Source: Epiperipatus broadwayi | Lineage: Eukaryota > Onychophora > Udeonychophora > Euonychophora > Peripatidae | Length of the DNA stretch: 64,000 nt | Direction of reading: 5' to 3' | Assembly (NCBI GenBank): GCA_028023455.1 | Contig: JAQFVV010006208.1 | Coordinates: 6,120,963-6,184,962 of the forward strand | Shown here: piece by piece, positions 23,545 to 35,994 of the stretch | How the letters are laid out: each line of letters begins with the position of its first letter | Position numbering within the stretch: position 1 is the stretch's first letter | Translations under genes and position numbers: made by a program | Notes under the pieces: model-generated | What the model saw: only the letters and a program-made list of their open reading frames with translations | What the model was told of the DNA's origin: nothing | The model's database searches: none

Positions 23545-23775
23545 TTCATATACCTGGAATCTAATTATAAATATAGGGGATTTGAACTCAGACTTTCAAG
23601 TACCCATCAACTATCCACACTATCTCATATCATCAAGACACATGATCACACACATGTATATTGGTAAATATTTATCTTTTCTACATGTGTGTGGTCATGT
23701 GTATTGGTGTTTTGAGATAGTATGGATAGTTGATGGGTACTTAAAAGTCTGAGTTCAAATCCCCTGTATAGTGTC
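23545..23775. mobile_element. Foldback of HH1-family arms, core deleted
   Basis: Left arm GGGGATTTGAACTCAGACTT, ACTATCCACACTATCTCAT is mirrored by GAGATAGTATGGATAGT and GTCTGAGTTCAAATCCCC. The spacer has ATATTGGTAAATATTTATC, but CTGATGA is missing. The arm end GAGTTCAAATCC resembles a pol III B box. Confidence 0.8.
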
Positions 23776-24600
23776 AAAAATATATAGGAGCATTTTATGG
23801 ACAAATTGTGTTTAAGAAAAGAATTTCATTAGAGATTATATCAAACATAACGATAATCGATCTATTATATTTGATTACACAAGAAAATGGAAATTAAGAA
23901 TAAAGATTGAAAAGACTAAAAAAATATAAATATTAATAAAATAAAACAATAGAAATATCAATATAATACCACTGAGTATTTGAACAGATATTGTAGCCAA
24001 GAAATATGAATATTAAGCTGGAGATAAAGATATTAAATAAATTCATTTTAGAAACAAATAAGTATATTCAAGATAAAATTTTATAATAGTAAAACAAAGA
24101 GATTAACCAAGATAGCAGGGACATAAATATAAATAGGTAGAAAATATTTTATAATAGTAAATGGTAAAAAAACTAACAAAATAGCATTCAAAAATCATGA
24201 ATTTAAGAGATCTAGTTAAGTCAGAAATAAAAATATATATATTTGAGGAATATGGACAAAATTGTTGAGTGTCATGCTTAGGTTATCAACGTTATGCACA
24301 GGTGGTGGAAAGTGAAATGACTTTAGATATTGCAGTTACCTGTAAATAACCACCAAACAGTGACACCTGGTGCCTTATAGGTTAAGGTATTAGTTTATTA
24401 AAAGTTAGAAACCATTCTAAATGTACACATCTTTTCTGTGTCCCTTTCTGTTTTTAGAAAGATTATTATAGAGTCTGGTCTTCATGGGTCTCACATACCA
24501 TATATTATCTCCTTTTAGTAATTATAACAATGGAATTGTGTTTGTGCAACCATATTTTTATTCTTTACCTACACACACAACAATCCTCACTCCAATTTAC
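23776..24600. other. No recognisable feature
   Basis: A-rich non-coding sequence. Confidence 0.4.
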
Positions 24601-24609
24601 TTCATAATG

Positions 24610-24855
24610 TTTTCAATTGTATTATTCTCTTCTTCAGATGTTTCTGGCCTGACCAGCATTCAGAACTAGCATGTGAATTGAACATGGTATCTTTAGATTC
24701 ATTAATAATGAATCACACCCTAACATAATAACCTAGTTGGCTAGAGTATCCCCTTATATTCAGTATTCTTGAATCTAAAGCTCTCACATTTGAATCCAAG
24801 ACTAGTACTATCATTCATCAGGCCAGCAACACATGAAGAGGAAAGAATATGAATA
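24610..24855. mobile_element. Foldback family FB4 element
   Basis: Left arm ATTCTCTTCTTCAGATGT, CTGGCCTGA, CTTTAGATTC; right arm GAATCTAAAGC, TCAGGCCAGCAACACATG and AAGAGGAAAGAAT. One arm recurs at about 6465-6575. Confidence 0.7.
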
Positions 24856-25297
24856 GCCTCAAAATAACATGTTATATACTAACTTGTGTGTGCTGTTACT
24901 AACAGTTGGATGTATTTAATTCTATTTAGAGGGTAATCACCCATTCTCAATAGTGCCATACTTATAATATTAAACACTATTAAATGCAAAGATACTCTCG
25001 CCCCAGATGCAAGATAAAGAGTTTGATAAAATAAGAACAACTGACTTATTTTCAAACCTAAATGCACTTATATAGACCAATCTTAAGGGTCTTGAAATGA
25101 GAGCATGAATATATAAATCATTCACTCTAAATCCATTTATTTTAATAATCTTATTAACACGTATGGAATATTATAATTTACTTTGTGCTATATTAGAAGA
25201 TGTTAAACTATTTAATAATCGAATTTTACTAGCACAGTGTCAGATTGCGATTTTATTTAGAGGATAATTAACCCTACTCACGAGTACCATACTTAAA

Positions 25298-25680
25298 CCA
25301 CTAAACATCACATGATCACTATCTCATACTAGCACATAAACAAAGCAAAACTCTCCATATAGTAGTGCCATATAACTATATAAGCTATTGAGCTTGGATT
25401 GAAAATATTAATTGTGTTTTCAATTTCATTCTCATAGTATTGTAGTTAAATAGAGTTAAAAGGTGGGTGCTGGAGGGTTGCATTAGATCCTAAGATCTAG
25501 GTGCAGTGCTCTCAGATCCAAGGCTCCTCACTGATGAAGGCCACAAGCCAGAAACTAGTCTGGGGATATTGGATGAGTAGGCACTAGATAGGGATTTTAT
25601 GCACAAGCCTTCTGGCATCCATTGATTGCTCTTGTTAGTACAAGATGGCACTACTATATGGAGAGTTTTGCTTTGTTTTG
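25298..25680. mobile_element. FB1 element with HH4 motif
   Basis: Outer block AAACCACTAAACATCACATG, then ACTCTCCATATAGTAGTGCC, an internal region (TAGATCCTAAGATCTAGGTG) and a right arm ending GGCACTACTATATGGAGAG. The core at 25531-25554 is CTGATGA, A, GGC, loop CACAA, GCC, A, GAAA. Confidence 0.75.
25531..25554 (+). ncRNA. Hammerhead-like core HH4
   Basis: Stem GGC/GCC where the 7331 copy has AGC/GCT and the 36140 copy has AAGC/GCTT. The downstream strand CTAGTCTGGGGATATTGG complements the arm CCAATATCCCCAGACTAGTT found in other copies, which would provide a GTT cleavage triplet. Confidence 0.42.
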
Positions 25681-26090
25681 AATTGAGTACCATACTTGTA
25701 ATATTAAACAGCAATGTTAAATGTAAGGATACTCTCACCCCACAACAAGATAAAGACTTTGAGGAAATAAGAACGAACATCTTATTTTCAAACCTAAACA
25801 TCGCTATTTAATATAAGGTTGGTGCTAGTGAGCAGGGATAATTACCCTCAAAATAGAATTATAATCTGACATTGCACTAGTAAAATTTATTGATTACTGT
25901 ATATATTTAACAAATAATTCTGGATTGTGGAAATAGTCCAATCTGGGAATGACTGACTACTGGTTCAAAAGTCAAAAAGTAGCTTACTTCAAAAATATGA
26001 GCAGCAGATTAAAATATCTAAATGGTTGTCAAATAAGGTTTTAAGAAATATATTGACACTGTCTGTCAATCATATATGAAAAATAATGTT

Positions 26091-26186
26091 AGCCGAGAGA
26101 TCATCGCACCCGCCTTGCAAGCAAGTAGTTGGTTGCAGATGGGTGTGGGTTTGCGTCCCGGCCGATGCTATGACATATGAAAAAAT
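26091..26186 (+). mobile_element. tRNA-derived mini-SINE, copy 3
   Basis: AGAGATCATCGCACCCGCC, TTGCAAGCAAG, B-box-like GGGTTTGCGTCC, GGCCGATGCTATGACATATG, then an A-run and AAT repeats. The tail is a simple repeat with no body. Confidence 0.8.
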
Positions 26187-26300
26187 AATAATAATAATAA
26201 AGTTTTATTAAGCAATATTAAAAATGTAATAAATAAATATAGTACTTATAATTTGACAAGGATTAAAATGGATGTTGTTAAGAAAAAAAAATTGAATTTA

Positions 26301-26430
26301 GCAGTTGAAGTTAGGAGATATAAAAGTTCTGAAGAAGATTGCTGGGGCAATTGAAACTGTAAACTGTAAAAGAGGGTGGTGAATAAAGTATTGTGGAGCA
26401 GTAGTAAAGTGCATGGATGATTTAGTATTT
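26301..26430 (+). mobile_element. HH2-bearing repeat
   Basis: Shares GAAGTTAGGAGATATAAAAG, the HH2 core and ACTGTAAACTGTAAAAGAGG with 34527-34650. The core at 26329-26356 is CTGAAGA, A, GATTGC/GCAATT, GAAA. Upstream GCAGTT at 26301-26306 can pair with CTGT after GAAA, giving a short stem III and a GTT triplet. Confidence 0.6.
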
Positions 26431-26890
26431 TTATGGTATACATTTGGCGATGCAATAAGAAAGAGTAGTTATTATACTTCTTGAAGAAGATTCAAAATCT
26501 AAAGATAAGAAAGTAAAAGAATATACAATTTGTCAATTAAAAAACCTATATTTCTTTCTGCAGCAAATGACGAGTGCTATGATTTTAACCGTTAATGTTG
26601 AAAGCATGCTCAGGAAATTATAACAATTATAAAACTCTTACCTTGTCTTGATTAAATGTTCAAAATGTTTATAAATATAAATTACAGTGAGCACAAGAAA
26701 ATAGAAATAATATTTCTTTAATTAAAAAATGAAATTACAGTATTCCAGCATCATATGATCTATTTATTTGATTTTTTTTAATCGATTAAACACGTGATAA
26801 TGTAAATTAACTGATTATGTTTTATAATACTAAGCTTGCATTTTATACACAATTAATGAAGCCATACATAACAATTCATAAGCTAAGCAC

Positions 26891-26919
26891 TTTCGGGAAT
26901 TCTATGTTCCCATATTCAT
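26891..26919 (-). ncRNA. HH5 hairpin-GAAA motif
   Basis: Minus strand: ATGAATA, T, perfect stem GGGAA/TTCCC around CATAGAA, then GAAAGTGCTTAGC. Confidence 0.45.
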
Positions 26920-27032
26920 AACTCTTTTTGCTAAGTAGTTAGTGAATGTTAAAGTAATGTATGCAAATTTATTTAAAGCAGGCATCCAGTGGATCACTTT
27001 AGGATTATGATAATAGCAAGGAAAGTAGTTTA

Positions 27033-27419
27033 TTGTTTAAGGCTCGAATGAGATCTTTAGCAACAAGGGCATATACATGTAAATGGAAAAATATGAGTGA
27101 TTTAGTCTGCAAGTTATGTAAGGAAGACAAAGAAAATATTAGGCGTCTGTTAATTCAATGTAAATGCTTGAAAGTAGAAAGGGTACAAATAATGAAGTTG
27201 TGGAAGAATAAATACAAACAAAGTGATTATACAGAAAGTGGGTTATTGGTTTTTACGCCGGGTTTGGGAAAAGATAAGGGGGATTTAGATAGGAAGGCTA
27301 TGGAGTTGACAAAGATTATGTTGTGGACATGGGATGTGGAAGATTATGGGAAGACTAAGGGTGGGGAATGGAAAGGGAATGTAAATTGGCTAACAGATTT
27401 GTCTGGATGTAGTTGCTGA
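27033..27419 (+). pseudogene. Probable LINE ORF2 C-terminal zinc-knuckle fragment
   Basis: 128 codons. Cys26, Cys29 and Cys43 sit in CKLCKEDKENIRRLLIQC, which fits the CxxC...E...HLL..C zinc-binding tail of many LINE polyproteins except that the usual His is Arg. Residues 1-12 (FKARMRSLATRA) match the basic segment that normally precedes it. No RT was found upstream, so it is a truncated relic or an exapted fragment. Moderately sure of the family, not of the clade. Confidence 0.5.
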
Positions 27420-28800
27420 GAGATTCCTGATTCTGTATAAGGAGAAGTCACAGTGCATAACATCACATTATCTGTGCTAAAACAAGCTTCCTTCATTGTG
27501 CATTTAGTTTCATAGACTGAACACCAAGTGTTTTTTATCTACATTAGTCACGTAAGATATAAATAAACTTTTAAGTTTATAAATAATCATAATTTTTATT
27601 AATAGTTGTTTGTGACATCATGTTTGAACATTGAAGTGCAAATTGTGCACAGACAGATTTATTCAAATAACTTTAGTCGTCTGAAAATTGATTTAGAAAT
27701 TTTTAGCTTCCGAATCTACAATTTTACCACTTTGGTAGGGTTGATAATCAAACTAATTCACTAGATGAATAATTATGGTATGTGATTAATTTCACACAAA
27801 ATTATTTACAAACAAATATAAATAAAAAGAATAATGAAATGAACAAGTAATCAAAATTTTAATCTTTTCTGTTCAAGTCAAACGTTATGGAATTAAAATC
27901 GGGTTGTCTCCACGATGTGGCCACGTCATAACTTGCCATTTTCTAATATAAGATTTATTAGATTGTTTTCGTTACAGATTTATTTTAATTAAAGCATGAA
28001 TATATTATTTAAAATAATATTTTTAAATGTTGAAAAATATATTTAAACAAAACCATAAGTTGAAAAACAGTCTAAACTCTTTTCATAAACCTAAATCAAA
28101 TGTTAAATTAAAGAAATTAATTAGAGTTTAAAATAGATTCCAACTTGGCAATCGTCACATGCTTTTCCTTTTTAACTTTTAATTATAGTTTAAAACTAAT
28201 AGAACATTTAAAAAAAAATACATAGATAAAAAATTATTATTATATTTTTTAAGTTTACAAAATTAATTATATTTATAAAACTATATATAAAAAAAAAAAA
28301 AAACAGAAAGTATAGTCATCTTTTAATTATTATTAGTTTTAAAAAAATACACCCAGCCATAAACGCCATCTATCAGCATTTTAATGGTATAAAGATAAAG
28401 TTTATGTTGTAGATCTAAAATTAACAAGCAAGAATAAATTGTATTAAGAAGATAAGGTACTTGTGGGTCAGAGCTGCCATGAAATATCCTACATGTATTA
28501 TTCATGCTACCATGGCTTGATTAATTACAGTTTAAGAGTATTTATTAACAAAATTGAAAAAGTTGAATGTTAAACTAATTCAAGATTTAAATTTTTGTAT
28601 GAAGTTGATATTCTTGTTTATAATATTATAATTCTTTTCAAATAAATTTAAATAATGCATACATTTGATATACCTCAAGCTGATCTTGAAGTAGAAATAA
28701 TTTCAATTCAAAATGATTTGTATTTGAAATTAATTTACATTTAGATTAGTCTTGCCAGTATTATTTCATGACATCATACTATACTATAATTTTTTTTAAG
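27420..28800. other. No recognisable feature
   Basis: AT-rich; short frames only. Confidence 0.4.
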
Positions 28801-28804
28801 ATTT

Positions 28805-29205
28805 GAAATATAGGCATTCTTATACCTGGAACTTAATTATAAATATAGGGGATTTGAACTCAGACTTTCAAGCAACCTTCAACAGTCCACACTATTTCAT
28901 ACTACTGATACACATGACCACACACATATAGAAAAGATAAATAATCTCCAATATATGTATTTCGTGCTGAACCAGCACTCATCAGTTAGTCCAGATTATC
29001 ATCTCCCACATATATATATATAATCAGTGCTCAGTTTATATTAAGATAGCAAATCTTTATACTTTAATGGACAGGCTTCAATCTACTCCAACCTCCAACT
29101 CTACAGCCATCCATACTATTGAAAATCTGATGATAAAATGCCCAAATCCCATGTTGATGCCAATATTGTTGTTAATATAAACTGAGCACTGATTATATAT
29201 AGGTG
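28805..29205 (-). mobile_element. HH1-family repeat, best core copy
   Basis: Minus strand: AATATAAACTGAGCACTG, spacer, GATGATAATCTGGACTAA, the HH1 core, TACATATATTGGAGATT, ACACATGACC-complement tail and GTCTGAGTTCAAATCCCC. The family recurs at 22530, 33905, 43085, 48340, 62970 and 63475. The tail has a pol III B-box-like GAGTTCAAATCC. Confidence 0.75.
28960..28985 (-). ncRNA. Hammerhead-like core HH1
   Basis: Minus strand: CTGATGA, stem GTGCTG/CAGCAC with loop GTT, GAAA, with no extra base, an exact match to the hammerhead core and stem II. No NUH triplet in register was found upstream (TGTGGG occupies the place), so this copy may be inactive. Confidence 0.48.
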
Positions 29206-29402
29206 TTAAACCACTAAGATCTAGGTACAGTGCTCTCAGATCCAAGACTCCTCACTGGTGAAGGCCACAAGCCAGAAACTAGTCTGGGGATATTGGATGA
29301 GTAGGCACTAGGTAGGAATTTTATACACAAGCCTTCTGGCATCCATTGATTATTCTAGTTTGCACTGAGAGGCACTACTGTGTGGAGAGTTTTGCCTGTT
29401 TA
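29206..29402 (+). mobile_element. FB1 fragment with degraded HH4
   Basis: TAAGATCTAGGTACAGTGC, CTGGTGA at 29255 (one core change), GGC/GCC stem, GAAACTAGTCTGG, then the right arm GGCACTACTGTGTGGAGAG. Confidence 0.75.
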
Positions 29403-32400
29403 TATATATATATATTCTAACCCAGTAAACGAATCAAAAAGAATTCGGAAAGCCTAATCGCTTCCGTCTATGACTGTAACGAACCGTATTTTACCCAATA
29501 TAGCTCGTCGTTAGTTAGTTATAATAATTCAGCTACAGCGATATGCAGTTCAGACAGAGATAGACTTAAAAAAAAATTATCATTAATAAAATAAATTTAA
29601 AAAGAAAATTTAGAATAAACTAACATTCTTTCTCTATCCAAAACACATTCTCTGAGCTGTAAGTACTTGCACTGTTCGACAATGATGATGATGATTTCAT
29701 GTCATTGTTAATATTATTGACTAAAATAAAACATTCATTAATTTTCCAATATGATCTCAATATTTTATTATTATACGATCAGAAATTTCAATCTCTTAAG
29801 CCATGCCACGCTTGTAATATTGATCATAATGAATCAATTCTTAATTTAAGAGCACTTATAATAATGACACTAATCTCAGGGTTCTCTGTTATTTTTAAAG
29901 AAAAATGCTCGGCAGTATTGTGTTGTCGCATATGACTGACATTCTGGTCGGCTATAGAAAACATTACCTTATTTAAATTCCAGGTATATTCATCCCCATA
30001 TCAACTATTATAATATTTAACGAGATGATAACCATGTTCGATAACAACGCATAATTTTGAATAATACAGCCCTTTTATCCAGAATCTCAGTCGGAATGAT
30101 GAAAAGACAAGGGTGCTTTTGTGTCCTTCCATTATCCCTGACAACACAATAATTTCACTAAGATTTATTACTTAGACACTTCACTTAAAGGTGTACTTAA
30201 CAATGTGCAATCAAAAGTAGTAGTTTGGGAATAAAGTGATTTTACACACACATAAAATAAAATGTCTTGGTCTGAAGTTTTCAATTCCATAAATAATTCT
30301 TATTAAATTAAAATATAATGAAATATTCTGATCTGCTTACAACTGTCTATCTGGTGTATTGAATTTAAGATTTCATAAATGATTTTGGACTCAAGAAAGT
30401 ATTGCAAGTATTATGCCAATACACTTTTATTTAGCACACAAGAAAAATGACTCAAAACAACTTGTAACAAGACTATAATTTATTATTAAATTTTAACAAT
30501 ATTCTAATTTATTATTACAGTTTAACAAAACTATCCTTTATGATTAACATAATAAACAAACATATACAATTTATTCGATCCCATATGGATAAAACAAAAT
30601 ATAACTAACATTAATTCGTCTATACTTTTAGACTTGGATTCGAACTACTTCTTCATCTTCTTTTTACATTTATGCAAATTGAATATAAAAAAAATAAATA
30701 TTATTATCGATACATCGACTCATCCATTTAGTGTATCTTATATGAACGGCTGCTTAACTTTATTAACTAACTATTTGTTTTAAAATAATAAAAAAATTTG
30801 ATTCTAGGCAAGACGTACAAACGATTTTTATTATTATATCCTTAATTAAATGATAGTTTTTATTTAGATAACTTATTATACTTTATGGGTTATTTATCAG
30901 AAGTTACATTTATTATTTTAATATTTACCTTAATAACAACTGAAGTTGTTATACACATTGTATTCCTCAGTATAAGTTATATTGTGAGTGCTACTTAATC
31001 ATTAACCCGAATTAAACCTAGTATTTGAATCCTCCATTGGCAAATAAAATTTTTAAATCACGCAATTTTAAACTTGCTCTCTCCATTGACTTACATGTGG
31101 ATTACCAGCACTATTCCACCGCACAATCCAGACATTGATCATATATACTAGCACGCTATTTTTACTAAATGGATCTTGAGGAATTAACCTCCAATATACC
31201 CGTTATCTTGCCATAACTTTCTAAACAAAACACAATAATCAACACCTTCCGTGGTGGAATTATCTCTATTTTCTCATGAGGAATATGGAATAACACCGAA
31301 GGTCTGTAGAGTTAACTACTATATTAAAATAGTTTGGTGGGTCCTTGCCTCTTACTTGGGCATAATAGGAACACACACCAAATATAATCCTCTCCTGGGA
31401 TTTTAACGAATGAAATACACTAAATACGATATAAATTACTGATCGTCCTAACTCTGAGAAGCGATCACTTGGGTTATAAACATACCCGAATACTATATTT
31501 ATCTATTCCCCTCATGGAAAATAAAGCTTTTGGGGAGATCATTTTCCATCCCACAAAATAGATACATTACAGTTATTACTTATGCAAATATTAAGCATAT
31601 ACCGATGCTATATCGGGGCAAGACAAGCAAATACACTAATTACACTAAATTTATGTTCCGGGGTATACTTAGATCAACGTCTGAAATCAATGGATATCAC
31701 AGAATAAACCATAATAATTTCACCTTTGCCAAAGAAACATTCAACAAGTAATTGGTATTATAGTAACTTGAACTAAATTAAGTGAATGCATTAATAAAGA
31801 ATAATTGGGAATAAGTTCCTCAATTAACATAGTATAAATTTGTTTCAAACTTTAAATAAGTAATATCCTGTATAGCACTTCTCTTTAATTACTTCTGATA
31901 ATTTTAATAGATATTTTACCTATTAAGTATCTAAATTTTTCTTCTTTTACGCATCTAACATATAAATTTATACCCATAATTGCATATCATAAGTAAACAC
32001 ATTTTATAAAGAAAAAAAATTTTTTCATGTCGAATATAAATTTAACCTAGAATAATTACATGAAAACATACCTTTATGATTACAAGGTCATTTAAATATT
32101 ACTGGATTATACAGCCTTTAACCTGTTGATATAAAAAAAAAAATACACATAATTTTACAAATTAGAAAAAAAAAAATCATTACTTAACAAGTGCTTATTA
32201 TCTCACTAGAAAAATGTTTTTCCGTTGGGCAATTTATCTAGATGAAGAACTTGATCCATTCGTAGTTCATGAAGCAAATTTAAAATAAGAAACACATTTT
32301 ATTATTTCATTTATATAAAAGTTGCCTCCATTCTGGTGCAATTAATAAATTAGGCAAAGAAAACATAGCAGCGTTGGATGTTAACTCTTCCTTGAATTAA

Positions 32401-33904
32401 CTGCTATAATTTTGGGATCCAAGAAAACAATACATATTTTAACATGACGAATATTTGACGATAGACGATCACATATACAATTCTTTTCTTTTTACTATTG
32501 GCGATACGTATCATTTTTAGCTAGCTGGCTTATGAATAAAATAATGCGCGAATTTTCCAAAATACTATTATTATAAGGACTGCAGCTGACTTACGTGGAT
32601 ATAAAGTTTTAACGACTCCAGTTGATGTATAATATAACACATTATATTATGGTTATAATTAAGTCACTAATGTTTGTAGTTTTTATTCCTACTCTAGGAA
32701 TTGTAATTTTTCTTTAATAATGAATTCTCCGTAAAATGCACACATACAAATTTTCCGATATTTGCCTTGAGAAAATTTATATTTTCTTTTTTAAAAAATA
32801 TACAGGTGCATAAGTAAGTATCATTTATCATTAATCTTATTTCTAGATAATTTTCAGTGAATAAAACATATTTTAACGTGGGGAACTTACATTCTTTTCA
32901 AAGGCAGACAATTCTTTTTTAGAAAGAGCGCGAAATTTTCTAGTTAACTTTCCTTGGCTTTTATAATATGTCTTTTAATTATAATTTTTCTTTTATACCA
33001 TGAAAAGATTATTAAATAAGGTAAAGTTAACAAATAATTGTTTATTTCCTGGAAATGACTTATATTACTTATTTTAAATATAATGACACTTTCCGTGATT
33101 GCTGTAGTTAATACCGTCATTTTGAACTTTAGCAGAAGATAGCACATTTTTGCGTATAAAAAGCTTTAAAATAGGTAGATGGCAACAGAAGATTAGGATG
33201 TCTTATCAAAATATTTTAGCCACACATGATATTGTTAAAATGTTACTTGAATTATATTTATTTCTGCAATAAAAAAAATAAAATTTGTTACCGAATTTCA
33301 GCACTGCTTCTCCTTGTAAAACTAGAGTCAGACTAAACTTTCTTCAAAATTTGGCGGTCTTCTTTTAGCGACCTCTTACAGAAAAATAATCATTTAATTA
33401 TACCATAAATAAAAGAAAGGAAAAAAAAAAAACTTATTACAGTCATATATTTCTGTATGATTTAAATGGATTACAAAGTAATTTGACAAATAATGAAAAA
33501 TAGTAAATATACTTAATTAATAATTAGTGATGTATATTTCTTTTAAATATGATTTTCTACAAAAATAAATTATCAGAAGTTATTGTGCTTTATGATAAGA
33601 CACTCATCTACTCTCCCTCTACCCATCCAAAATCAATTACTGTTTATAATATGTGCTTTTATACTATATTAAATTGCTTTTATTGTTAATATTTTCATTA
33701 AATTATTCATGCTCTTCTTCAAAATGACATTGGATTACCAAATTTATTAGTTATTTGCTTAAAACACGTTAAAGTGAGTAAATAGCATACTTTATTAATC
33801 ACTTAATATTATTATTATTTTATCTTTTTATTTTCTAAAAAGGATTGCATTGTTTTCCTGTGGAAATAATGCTAAATAAACCAAGTGTCAATAACACTAG
33901 GTTA
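29403..33904. other. Long stretch without recognised genes or repeats
   Basis: The longest plain segment of the window. Open frames are under 80 codons and show no familiar domain. Possibly unique intergenic or intronic sequence. Confidence 0.45.
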
Positions 33905-34095
33905 CAATATATATATATATATATATGTGGGAGATGATAATCTGGACCAATTGATGAGCACTGGTTCAGCACAAAGTACATATATTGGTGATTATTTATC
34001 TTTTCTACATGCCATGTATATCAGTAGTAAGAGATAGTGTGAATTGTTGAAGGTTGTTTGAAAGTCTGAGTTCAAATCCTTTATATTTATACTAT
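33905..34095 (+). mobile_element. HH1-family repeat
   Basis: GTGGGAGATGATAATCTGG, TTGATGA at 33951, a weakened hairpin, CAAAGTACATATATTGG, then the tail ending GTCTGAGTTCAAATCC. Confidence 0.7.
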
Positions 34096-34526
34096 AAATT
34101 GTAAAATTAGCAGGATATTTCATAACACTTCCAAACCATATGTATCAAAAGATATAAAATAAACTATCATTGGTCGGATTAAGGGGTATCAGTTGGTCTT
34201 GTAGTCATTTGCCTACTTTTCCATCTGCGCTTTTGCTGACATTTTAACATATTGCAATGACAACTGGATTAAGATGCCATAAAGTGATCTAATAAAGTAA
34301 AAAAAAAGTAAAAATTTTAAATTTAAAATAATAAAATAGAATAAAAAAATGGTACTTAGAGAAGATTGACCGATAAATCTTTCCAGTTTCATAATATTAG
34401 CATATTTCCCATACTAGTAGGTGCATTGTGTAGTTAATGCAATGGCTGAGTGAAGAACTCAAGAGACAATCGTTTCTGAATCAATTTTCAGTTATCATGT
34501 TTCCCTGAAAATAGGCCTAACCAGGA

Positions 34527-34650
34527 AGTTGAAGTTAGGAGATATAAAAGTTCTGAAGAAGATTGCTGGAGCAATCGAAACTGTAAACTGTAAAAGAGGG
34601 TGATAAATAAATCATGGTGTAACAGTAGTAAAGTGATGGATGCTTTACTA
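34527..34650 (+). mobile_element. HH2-bearing repeat
   Basis: Second copy of the 26301 repeat. The core at 34553-34580 has the perfect 6-bp stem GATTGC/GCAATC with loop TGGA. Here GCAGTT is GGAAGTT, so stem III would be weaker. Confidence 0.6.
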
Positions 34651-35225
34651 TTATGTGACAGAAAATAAGCTGTAGCAAGATTTTTCAGAATGATTATAAT
34701 ATAAGCTCTACCCCAAATATAAGCACCAATTAAGATCATCAGCTAGACAGATGATTTTTGTCTTTCTAATGAAAACACATGATGGGTGTATTGAATTATA
34801 AAGTAAATTAATGGATAAGTAAACAATATTATTGATATTAATGCTTTAAATGTAATATAAATTACATGGTTCTGTAGTATTTTCTTGTCAGCCATTTTTG
34901 ATGAACGTAATTCTATCTGTATAGAGAAACCAATTTATCCACCACAAGTTAATATATCAGACAAATTATAATTTCATTTATGTATTTTTAGATACTTAAT
35001 TAATTTATATTTAATACTTAGATTTAGAATATTTGATTTAGTTTTAGAGTTTCATCATCGTAGCTTTTAAATATTCAAGATAAAAAGAAAAATTAGGCTG
35101 ATTTCTTAAACATTGCCCCCTCCCCCTCCTAAAAGATTTTATTAAATTAATGGAATTATTATACTGCACTTCCAATAGACACCAATGAAGCTATTATTTT
35201 AATTGTATTCATTCTGGCTTAGTGC

Positions 35226-35255
35226 TTTCAGAGCATATTTGCTCCCCATATTCAT
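35226..35255 (-). ncRNA. HH5 motif downstream of a Penelope remnant
   Basis: Minus strand: ATGAATA, stem GAGCA/TGCTC around AATA, T, GAAAGCACTAAG. It lies about 70 bp 3' of the GIY-YIG remnant on the same strand. Penelope-like elements are known to carry hammerhead motifs in their terminal repeats. Confidence 0.5.
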
Positions 35256-35321
35256 AGCCTATGTCACTCTTCATTCTGTGTTATTGTTAATGTATGCAAA
35301 TTAGTTAACCAGTCCATTTCT

Positions 35322-35690
35322 TGGAAATGAAAAAGCAGGAATCTAATCTGTTAATGACCTTCAGGTCGTTTGCGATGAAATATGCTTCTTTTATTTTGTG
35401 CTTGGCATCGTTTCTTTCCAAGCACATGATTTCGGTATTCGTGGGCTCAAATCTGTGATTAGATGTTTTTTGGTGTTCTAGGAATATTTAACTGCCTTTG
35501 TTTTTAGTACATGATCTATTATATATGTGCAGGTGTTGAGATACATGGGTTGTGACAGTAGCCCGAGTTTCCCTCATAGTACGTAGCCCCGCAGCTGGCT
35601 TGTGGGCATGCTATCTTATATACCACCTGGGGTTTTGGTCTGGATTGATTTTATCTTTGGAGTTGTTAATAAGTCTGTTAGTAGATAGTG
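35322..35690 (-). pseudogene. Penelope-like element GIY-YIG endonuclease remnant
   Basis: Minus translation with stops: RETRATVTTHVSQHL, then KTSNHRFEPTNTEIMCLERN and DAKHKIKEAYFI. The order SNH-F-F-NT-I-ERN-K-KIKEA is characteristic of the C-terminal GIY-YIG domain of Penelope-like elements. The GIY and YIG boxes themselves are decayed. No RT domain is seen upstream. Confidence 0.65.
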
Positions 35691-35994
35691 GAAGTGATTT
35701 TAATAATCAACGTTTAGATTAAGTTAAATCATCAATCTTAAAGAAAAGTTTTTAAAAAAAATACCAAAGCAAGGTTACTACAAATAATTTGGAAAATGTT
35801 TACAATGTGGGCACTTGATAATGGATTGATGTGGTTATGTCATGTATGAATTTTCATAATTCAATATGCTATTGCATGTGTGAAATACAGAAACATTTTC
35901 TGAGTTTTTCTGCTTGCACTTTTTTGTTGCTTTTTGCGGACAAATCATTTTTAACTGTAATCATTTTTGTTATCACATCTGTCTTGCAAGTCTT

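Noticed and set aside
28960-28985. C/D-box snoRNA reading of TGATGA plus a later CTGA
   Set aside because: The hairpin between CTGATGA and GAAA, and its compensatory changes, fit a hammerhead core better; no guide region or terminal stem seen.
29699-29935. 78-codon plus-strand frame
   Set aside because: No domain, no splice-site support and low-complexity composition; length is expected by chance at this base composition.
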